Source: Clostridiales bacterium
Lineage (GTDB): Bacteria; Bacillota; Clostridia; Christensenellales; Aristaeellaceae
Reading direction: 5' to 3'
DNA: 47,673 nt
Assembly: GCA_015056155.1 (NCBI GenBank)
Contig: SVGU01000012.1
Span: 1-47,673 of the forward strand
Made by a program: the position numbers and the translations under genes. The notes below the pieces were generated by a model, which ran no database searches, had not been told where the DNA came from, and was given only the letters and a program-made list of their open reading frames with translations. How positions within the stretch are numbered: position 1 is the stretch's first letter; each line of letters opens with the position of its first letter. Below are positions 42,463-47,673 of this stretch, piece after piece.

Positions 42463-43677
42463 TCAGGTGCGGTAGTCGCCGTTGATCTTCACATAATCAT
42501 AGGTCAGGTCGCAGCCCCATGCCGTTGCGCAGGCGTCGCCGTCGCGAAGCTGGATCAGCACGTCGATCTCGTCCTCCGTGAGGATCTCCTTGGCCTTTTC
42601 CTCGGAGAAGGGGACGGACGAGCCCATGCTGCAGACATTGATGGAGCCCTTGATGGAGCGGAAGGTCACGTCGACTGCCTTCACGTCGATGTCTGCGCCG
42701 GAATAGCCCAGCGCGCACAGCACGCGGCCCCAGTTGGCGTCCGCACCGAAGATCGCAGCCTTGAACAGGCTCGAGCAGACGACGGACTTCGCGGCCAGCT
42801 TGGCGTCCTTCACGGTCTTGCCGCCCTTGACATAGCAGGTCAGCAGGCGGGTCGCACCCTCGCCGTCTTTGGCGATGGCGCGGCAGAGCGTCGTGGTGAC
42901 CTCGTTCAGCGCCGCACAGAAGGCTGCGTAGTCGTCGCCTTCAGCGGTGATCATCTCGTTGCCGGCCATGCCGTTGGACATGATGCAGACCATGTCGTTG
43001 GTGGAGGTGTCGCCGTCCACGCTGGTCATGTTGAAGGTGTCCTGTACGTTGTCGGCAAGGGCCTTCTTCAGCATTGCGGGGGCGATCGCTGCGTCGCAGG
43101 TCAGGAACACCAGCATGGTTGCCAGATTCGGATGGATCATGCCGCTGCCCTTGGCGATGCCGCCGAGCTTGCAGGTCTTGCCGCCCGCGACGAAGGAAAC
43201 GGCAACCTCCTTCAGCTTGGTATCGGTGGTCATGATCGCCTCGGCCGCTTCCTGCGAACCGTTCTCATGAACGGACGCGAACAGGTCGCTCATGCCGGCG
43301 CGGATGGGCTCGATCGACAGCGGCTGACCGATGACGCCGGTGGAGGCGACGATCACTTCCTCAGCCTTGAGCCCTGCTGCCTCGGCGGTCAGCTGGCACA
43401 TCTGCCATGCCACGTCCTCGCCGTCAGCGTTGCAGGTGTTGGCGTTGCCGCTGTTGCACACGGCCGCCTGGGCGATACCGTCGGCAATGTTGCGCTGGGT
43501 GACATAAATGGGCGCACCCTTGACGAGGTTCTGGGTGTAGACCGCGCTGGCAGAGGCCGGGACCTCGCTGATGATCAGCGCGATGTCGCGCTTGACGCGG
43601 TTCTTGCGGATGCCGCAGTGGATGCCGCCGGCCTTGAAGCCGAGGGGGGCGCAGACGCCGCCGGTGATATGCTCCAT
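42463..43677 (-). CDS. argJ: Glutamate N-acetyltransferase / ornithine acetyltransferase
   Basis: A 404-residue self-processing enzyme that passes acetyl from N-acetylornithine to glutamate and closes the cyclic pathway. The autocleavage site is in KGSGMIHPNLATML, with Thr187 as nucleophile. Other hallmarks are GVCAPLGFKAGGIHCGIR, CNSGNANTCN, STGVIGQPL and ANWGRVLCALGYSGA. Activity is probably bifunctional if it also uses acetyl-CoA. The gene starts 40 bases after argC. Confidence 0.96.
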   Translation of the reverse strand: MEHITGGVCAPLGFKAGGIHCGIRKNRVKRDIALIISEVPASASAVYTQNLVKGAPIYVTQRNIADGIAQAAVCNSGNANTCNADGEDVAWQMCQLTAEAAGLKAEEVIVASTGVIGQPLSIEPIRAGMSDLFASVHENGSQEAAEAIMTTDTKLKEVAVSFVAGGKTCKLGGIAKGSGMIHPNLATMLVFLTCDAAIAPAMLKKALADNVQDTFNMTSVDGDTSTNDMVCIMSNGMAGNEMITAEGDDYAAFCAALNEVTTTLCRAIAKDGEGATRLLTCYVKGGKTVKDAKLAAKSVVCSSLFKAAIFGADANWGRVLCALGYSGADIDVKAVDVTFRSIKGSINVCSMGSSVPFSEEKAKEILTEDEIDVLIQLRDGDACATAWGCDLTYDYVKINGDYRT

Positions 43678-43717
43678 ATAGAATCAATCCTCCATATCCA
43701 TCAGGAATCAACGGTGT

Positions 43718-44665
43718 TTACAGGTTCAGACCCAGCGTTTCTTCCACGCCGGTCATTAGGTTCAGGCACTGCAGCGCCGCGCCGGAAGAGCCCTTGCCCA
43801 GATTGTCGAAGAGGCTGACGATCTGCAGGCGCTCATCGTTGCCGGTGACCATCAGCTGCATGCCGTCCTTGCCGGACAGCGCATTCGAGGGGATGAAGCC
43901 GCTGAAGGCCGCCACCTCGTCAGGACCGAGCACCTTCACGATGGGGGAGCCTTCATAATGCGCCTTGAGGCAGGCGGTGACCTCCTCCACCGGATGGGCG
44001 CAGCGCAGCTGGCTGCCGAAGAGCGGAACGGTGACCTCCATGCCGCTGTAGAAATCCGCGACGATGGGGGCGAAGATGGGCTGCACCTTCAGTCCCGGCA
44101 CATGCGTCATTTCGGGCAGATGCTTGTGCGCCTGTGTCAGGCCGTAGGGACGGGGGCTGTCCAGGTCGGGGGTGCGGTCTGCTCCTTCGTACTGGGCGAT
44201 CATCTTCTTGCCGCCGCCGGAATAGCCGGTGAGGGAGAAGCAGGTCAGCGCAGTGTCCGCGGGGAGCAGGCCAGTAGCCGTCAGAGGCGTCACCAGACTG
44301 ATGAAGCCGCTGGCATGGCAGCCGGGAACGGCCACTCGGCTGCCCTCGATAATGCCCTGACGGTGTGCCGCGGACAGCTCAGCGAAGCCATAGGACCAGC
44401 CGGATGCAATGCGGTGGGCGGTAGAGGTGTCCAGAATGCGCGCCTTACTGCCTTCAGCCAGCGCAACGGATTCCTTCGCCGCTGCGTCGGGGAGGCACAG
44501 CACAGCAATATCGGCGGCATGAATGGCCTCCTTGCGGGCGGCGGGATCCTTTCTTTTTTCTTCCGGAAGGGTCAGCATCGTCAGGTCAGGGCGGGTCGCC
44601 AGGCGCTCGAAGATACGCAGACCGGTCGTTCCCTCCTTACCGTCGATGAATACGGTCAATGCCAT
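43718..44665 (-). CDS. argC: N-acetyl-gamma-glutamyl-phosphate reductase, short (type 2) form
   Basis: A 315-residue reductase that forms N-acetylglutamate semialdehyde with NADPH. It begins MALTVFIDGKEGTTGLRIFERL, with the nucleotide-binding loop GKEGTTGL, and the catalytic Cys116 is in VPGCHASGF. The length and the shortened N-terminal loop fit the type 2 ArgC group. FGSQLRCAHPVEEV and the closing DNLGKGSSGAALQCLNLM are usual. ATG 44665 has GGAGG about seven bases upstream. It heads argCJBD behind a near-consensus promoter. Confidence 0.94.
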   Translation of the reverse strand: MALTVFIDGKEGTTGLRIFERLATRPDLTMLTLPEEKRKDPAARKEAIHAADIAVLCLPDAAAKESVALAEGSKARILDTSTAHRIASGWSYGFAELSAAHRQGIIEGSRVAVPGCHASGFISLVTPLTATGLLPADTALTCFSLTGYSGGGKKMIAQYEGADRTPDLDSPRPYGLTQAHKHLPEMTHVPGLKVQPIFAPIVADFYSGMEVTVPLFGSQLRCAHPVEEVTACLKAHYEGSPIVKVLGPDEVAAFSGFIPSNALSGKDGMQLMVTGNDERLQIVSLFDNLGKGSSGAALQCLNLMTGVEETLGLNL

Positions 44666-44688
44666 AAGGGTTCCTCCTTCGTGCTTCA

Positions 44689-44723
44689 TGCGAAATATGC
44701 AAAAAGCGCCGCATAAATATACG
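44689..44723 (-). promoter_or_regulatory. Two ARG-box-like sites in the argC leader
   Basis: CGCATAAATATACG (44710-44723) and TGCGAAATATGCA (44689-44701) are imperfect palindromes like arginine-repressor (ArgR/AhrC) boxes. Their centres are about 21 bases apart, two helical turns. The first overlaps the expected transcription start of argCJBD. Confidence 0.5.
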
Positions 44724-44728
44724 TGCTT

Positions 44729-44756
44729 ATTATACACGCGCGGCGCAGGATGTCAA
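44729..44756 (-). promoter_or_regulatory. Consensus sigma-A promoter of argCJBD
   Basis: On the minus strand TTGACA (44751-44756), a 16-base spacer, TATAAT (44729-44734). Both hexamers are perfect; transcription should start near 44722. Confidence 0.85.
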
Positions 44757-44800
44757 GTGTTTTTATTGTTCTGAATTATCAGGGATGTGAATGCGGCGGA

Positions 44801-45415
44801 TCAGCTCCCGCTGGATTCATCCAGCAGGGCGTATTCAAAGGACAACCGGTCGTCCACGTTGGTGAGCCATACCTCGACGGTGCTCTGCATCACGCGGACG
44901 GTCGCGTCCCAAAGCTCCTGCTGGCGGTCGCCGGACAGGTAGCGTGCACGGCAGGCGAGGCGTTCACGCTCAAGGAGTGCCTCGTAATCTTCGTCGCTGA
45001 TGATGACCAGCGTATCCTTGCGGCTGATGTTGCGCGGGACGAGATCGTCCAGGATCAGCTCCGGCTGAGGGAGCATGAAGACGATTTTGCTGCCGCTGAC
45101 GACCATCTGCACCCTTTTCAGGTCGATGCCGAAGCTGGCGGTATAGTCGTAATCGAAGGTCACGCCGCCCACGGAGATTCCGGCGAGCGACAGATCGTGG
45201 TTGACTGTTCCGCTTTCCGTAACGGTGATGCTTTCCAGACGGGCGCTTTCGGAGAGCTTGCTTGAGATGACGCCTGCGGTGCGCTCGGCAGCGGAGGTGA
45301 CGTCCGGCATGATCTTGTTGACGATATCGCCGGCATAGGGAAGCAGCACGATGGTCGCGGCCAGGGCGATGATCGTCCCGATGACGCCGGCGATCCAGCG
45401 GAGAATAGCTTTCAT
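44801..45415 (-). CDS. DUF4230 family protein
   Basis: A 204-residue protein with one N-terminal span (WIAGVIGTIIALAATIVLL), then an extracytoplasmic domain that resembles DUF4230: KLSESARLESITVTESGTV, VTFDYDYTASFGIDLKRVQM, GSKIVFMLPQPELI and the late helix SGDRQQELWDATVRVM. The function is unknown. It starts 12 bases after the Gln/Pro-rich gene, so the two are one operon. No terminator is seen before the argC promoter. Confidence 0.8.
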   Translation of the reverse strand: MKAILRWIAGVIGTIIALAATIVLLPYAGDIVNKIMPDVTSAAERTAGVISSKLSESARLESITVTESGTVNHDLSLAGISVGGVTFDYDYTASFGIDLKRVQMVVSGSKIVFMLPQPELILDDLVPRNISRKDTLVIISDEDYEALLERERLACRARYLSGDRQQELWDATVRVMQSTVEVWLTNVDDRLSFEYALLDESSGS

Positions 45416-45427
45416 CTGTCAGTCACC

Positions 45428-45997
45428 TCACAGTTGCCCCTTGAGCTTGAGCAGAAGGGTAATCACCAGTCGGAGGACGAAGACGGCGGTGGTTCCCATG
45501 CCGATGAGCCCGAAGATGAACCAGGTCACCGACAGCTTGAAGGAGAAGGGCTTCTTCTCGCGCTTCTTATCCTTCCTGGATTTGCTGCGTTTGCCGGCTG
45601 CCTTTTCTTCCTTCTCCGGTTCGTTCTGGTTCTTCAGCGCGGCCTGCAGCTGTTCCAGCGTCACCAGCACGGGCGTACCCTGTACGGTCTGCACGATCAT
45701 GGGCGTGCCCTGGGAGACGGGCTGGGGCTGCTCCTGACGCATCGACGCCTGATAGGCCTGCGCAGTGGGCATGGTCGCCATCGGAGGCATGGTCTGCACG
45801 GGCTGGGTGTGCAGCGTCTGCAGGGAGCCGGTGGTGTACCGTGCGGAAGAGTATACGGGGAAGGAGCCGGTCTGCTGCATGCGCGGCTGCGGCTCGTAGG
45901 GCTGGGTTGCAGAGGGGGCAAAACGGGGGGCGGCGGGACGCTGCTCCTGCGGGGGATCGGGGAACAGGCGGCCCTGCGGAGGGGTCTGCTGCTGCAC
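45428..45997 (-). CDS. Gln/Pro-rich protein with C-terminal membrane anchor, unknown
   Basis: A 189-residue protein. Residues 1 to about 110 are low complexity, rich in Gln, Pro and Met (MQQQTPPQGRLFPDPPQEQ). VLVTLEQLQAALKNQNEPEKE is a short helix. A Lys/Arg-rich segment (AGKRSKSRKDKKREKK) precedes one C-terminal span (WFIFGLIGMGTTAVFVLRLV). The topology suggests a tail-anchored, cytosol-facing protein. The start is GTG 45997, eight bases after AAGGAG; an earlier GTG at 46006 is too close to the site. The partner downstream is DUF4230. Function unknown. Confidence 0.7.
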   Translation of the reverse strand: MQQQTPPQGRLFPDPPQEQRPAAPRFAPSATQPYEPQPRMQQTGSFPVYSSARYTTGSLQTLHTQPVQTMPPMATMPTAQAYQASMRQEQPQPVSQGTPMIVQTVQGTPVLVTLEQLQAALKNQNEPEKEEKAAGKRSKSRKDKKREKKPFSFKLSVTWFIFGLIGMGTTAVFVLRLVITLLLKLKGQL

Positions 45998-46018
45998 AGT
46001 ATTCACTCCTTCGGTCAA

Positions 46019-46118
46019 CCCGCAGCATGCGGGCGGTAAAGGACGGAGGCGGTCCGTCCGGATCATCATCACAAGGCAGGCGTTGCGGACTGCGCGATCT
46101 CTGCCACTTTCCATTATA
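46019..46118 (-). promoter_or_regulatory. Promoter and two-hairpin leader of the Gln/Pro-rich gene
   Basis: On the minus strand a TATAAT box (46113-46118) starts a leader of about 110 bases. It holds a 7-base stem GGACGGA/TCCGTCC (46041-46059) and a second stem CCCGCA/TGCGGG (46019-46033), then the ribosome-binding site. The -35 is poor. It shares the 338-base gap with the rbgA promoter. Confidence 0.45.
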
Positions 46119-46213
46119 CGATATTTTCCGCCCTTTTTCCACCCCTATTTCTCAACTGATATGTGTCGAAGTCGTAAAAATCGCTGAAAGTGTTGTGAAA
46201 ACTGAAAAATGGC

Positions 46214-46242
46214 TTGCAATTTCTTCAATTGCATGGCATTAT
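46214..46242 (+). promoter_or_regulatory. Putative promoter of rbgA-rnhB
   Basis: TTGCAA (46214-46219), a 17-base spacer ending in TGG, CATTAT (46237-46242): an extended -10 with a four-of-six -10 hexamer. Between it and ATG 46336 there is a weak CCCTC/GAGGG hairpin; I see nothing else. Confidence 0.45.
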
Positions 46243-46335
46243 TAGAACAACCCTCACGCTGTGCCGCGAGGGCTTGTTAGCCGTGCGTTTTCTTGATGAT
46301 TTCGCACATCCTGAAGAATCGATGGCAGGTGGATT

Positions 46336-47259
46336 ATGGATATCAACTGGTACCCGGGACATATGGCAAAAACGAAGCGGCAGCTGTCCGAGCAGCTCAG
46401 CCGCGTGGATGTGGTGGTGGAGCTGTGCGACGCCCGCCTTCCGTACTCCAGCCGCAATCCCGATCTGGATAAGCTCATTTCCGGCAAGAAGCGCGTGCTG
46501 CTGCTGAACAAGGCTGACCTGGCCGATCAGGCGGCGACCAGCGCATGGCTGAATTACTTCCGTCAGCAGGGGATCGACGCAGCGCCCTACAACGCCATTT
46601 CCGGCAAGGTCAAGGACGCCATGGCCGTCATCGACCGCGCGGCAAAGGAAACGGTGGAGCGCGCGGCCGCCAAGGGCATGCGCAAGACCGTCAAGGCGAT
46701 GGTCGTTGGCGTACCCAACGTGGGCAAGAGCACCTTCACCAACAAGCTGCACGGCGGCGCGATCGCCAAAACCGGCGACCGTCCCGGCGTGACCCGCTCC
46801 AACCAGTGGGTGCGCATCACCCCTTATCTGGATCTGCTGGACACCCCCGGTCTCCTCTGGCCCCGCCTGGATGACCAGCTGGCGGCGCGCCGCCTGTGTT
46901 ATATCGGCACGGTCAAGGATGATGTGGTCGATCTGGCGATGCTGACCATCCACCTGCTGCAGGACATGCTGGCGGTGAAGCCGGAGCAGGTCTGCGAGCG
47001 TTACCGCATCAAGGATCCGACTCTGCGGGGCGAGGAGCTGCTGGAGGCGGTCTGCCGTGGCCGCGGCTTCCTGATGAAGGGCGGCGTGTGTGACTATGAC
47101 CGCTGCTGTTCGGTGGTGCTGGACGAGTTCCGCGCCGGCAAGCTGGGCCGCATCACGCTGGAAACGCCCCAGAAGCCCAAGGCACGCCTGACCATCCCCG
47201 GTGCGGCCGAAAAGAAGGCAGAGTCGCCCGCTCAGGAGGAAGACCATGGCGAAGATTGA
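46336..47259 (+). CDS. rbgA: Ribosome biogenesis GTPase RbgA (YlqF)
   Basis: A 307-residue circularly permuted GTPase needed for late assembly of the 50S subunit. The order G4 (NKAD, 58-61), G1 (GVPNVGKS, 125-132), G2 (Thr153 in GVTR) and G3 (DTPG, 169-172) is diagnostic. The start INWYPGHMAKTKRQL is conserved, and the C-terminal domain binds rRNA. The last about 25 residues are a charged extension (EKKAESPAQEEDHGED). rnhB overlaps its 3' end, as in the Bacillus ylqF-rnhB order. A GGTGGAT site lies just before the ATG. Confidence 0.95.
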   Translation: MDINWYPGHMAKTKRQLSEQLSRVDVVVELCDARLPYSSRNPDLDKLISGKKRVLLLNKADLADQAATSAWLNYFRQQGIDAAPYNAISGKVKDAMAVIDRAAKETVERAAAKGMRKTVKAMVVGVPNVGKSTFTNKLHGGAIAKTGDRPGVTRSNQWVRITPYLDLLDTPGLLWPRLDDQLAARRLCYIGTVKDDVVDLAMLTIHLLQDMLAVKPEQVCERYRIKDPTLRGEELLEAVCRGRGFLMKGGVCDYDRCCSVVLDEFRAGKLGRITLETPQKPKARLTIPGAAEKKAESPAQEEDHGED

Positions 47260-47673
47260 TCGTCTCGCGCACGCACAGATGCTGCTGGACCATGACTTGA
47301 AGTTCACCGGCGTGGTGCTGGCCGGGATCGACGAGGTCGGGCGCGGCCCCCTGGCGGGCAATGTGGTCACGGCCTGTGTGGTGATGCCGCCGGAGCCCGT
47401 GCTGATGTGGATCGACGACAGCAAGAAGCTCTCCGAATCCCGCCGCGAAAAGGTCTATGGGGAGATCATGGAAAACGCGCTGTATGTGGGCATCGGTCAG
47501 GCGACGCCGGAGGAGATCGACGAGATCAACATCCTCGAGGCCACGAAGAAGGCCATGCGCGAAGCTGCTGCACAGGTGCCAGCGGATGTATTCCTGATCG
47601 ATGCGGTAACGGGCCTGGGCCTGAACGGCAGGGAAGTGCCGATCATCAAGGGCGACGCGACCTCCTATGCCAT
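47246..47673 (+). CDS. rnhB: Ribonuclease HII (C-terminus cut by window edge)
   Basis: Partial; 142 residues are visible and it runs off the right edge. RNase HII removes RNA from RNA-DNA hybrids and single ribonucleotides from DNA. GIDEVGRGPLAG carries catalytic Asp29 and Glu30, DDSKKLSESRRE is the next conserved block and FLIDAV carries Asp119. ATG 47246 follows AGGAGG and overlaps the rbgA 3' end by 14 bases, so translation is coupled. Confidence 0.95.
   Translation, partial: MAKIDRLAHAQMLLDHDLKFTGVVLAGIDEVGRGPLAGNVVTACVVMPPEPVLMWIDDSKKLSESRREKVYGEIMENALYVGIGQATPEEIDEINILEATKKAMREAAAQVPADVFLIDAVTGLGLNGREVPIIKGDATSYA

Overview
The window reads as a contiguous piece of chromosome from a GC-rich, endospore-forming member of the Clostridia (Bacillota). 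The evidence is a spore protease gene (gpr), two spoIIP genes and a spoIVFA-spoIVFB pair. Shine-Dalgarno sites are AGGAGG-like and promoters are sigma-A-like. Gene order is Bacillus/Clostridium-like: gpr-spoIIP, miaB-ymcA-mutS-mutL-miaA, rbgA-rnhB and argCJBD. No phage, insertion sequence, CRISPR array, rRNA or tRNA was seen. A gut or rumen lineage near the Christensenellales is a guess from style only.

Layout. (1) 1-7.1 kb, minus strand: an operon starting with an RDD membrane protein, then a complete CUT1-type sugar ABC importer (ATPase, two permeases, binding protein), then a secreted SNase-like protein and a secreted Ig-like protein cut by the window edge. (2) 7.1-10.9 kb: HAD hydrolase, DUF1846 protein, YbaK-like deacylase and a phosphoribosyltransferase, each with recognisable promoters or terminators. 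(3) 10.9-17.5 kb: sporulation block gpr-spoIIP, a large unknown protein on the opposite strand (752 aa, perhaps a decayed AAA+ protein), then DUF1614-spoIIP2 and a small membrane protein. (4) 17.6-19.6 kb: hflK-hflC. (5) 19.9-32.3 kb, plus strand: a nine-gene run of RNA-modification and repair genes: radical SAM (TIGR03960 type), TIGR03936/DUF2344, RNase E/G, miaB, ymcA-like, mutS, mutL, miaA and a methionine-gamma-lyase-like gene, ended by a strong terminator. (6) 32.3-37.9 kb: spoIVFA-spoIVFB, split transketolase, acetyltransferase, lipid kinase and an Ala/Glu-rich coiled-coil protein. (7) 37.9-44.8 kb, mostly minus strand: SRAP protein, mutarotase-like protein, a small plus-strand ORF, a nucleoside-kinase-like protein and the argCJBD operon behind a near-consensus promoter with ARG-box-like sites. 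(8) 44.8-47.7 kb: DUF4230 and a Gln/Pro-rich membrane protein, then rbgA and the start of rnhB.

Most interesting points. The MutL C-terminal domain has lost three of its usual metal ligands. The spoIVFA ribosome-binding site lies in the 3' arm of the upstream terminator, with a sigma-E-like -10 box in the loop, so only sporulation transcripts would expose it. RNase E/G ends just before its Zn-link. The 752-aa protein looks like a P-loop fold without a P-loop. Forespore- and mother-cell-type promoter motifs sit in front of gpr and spoIIP respectively.
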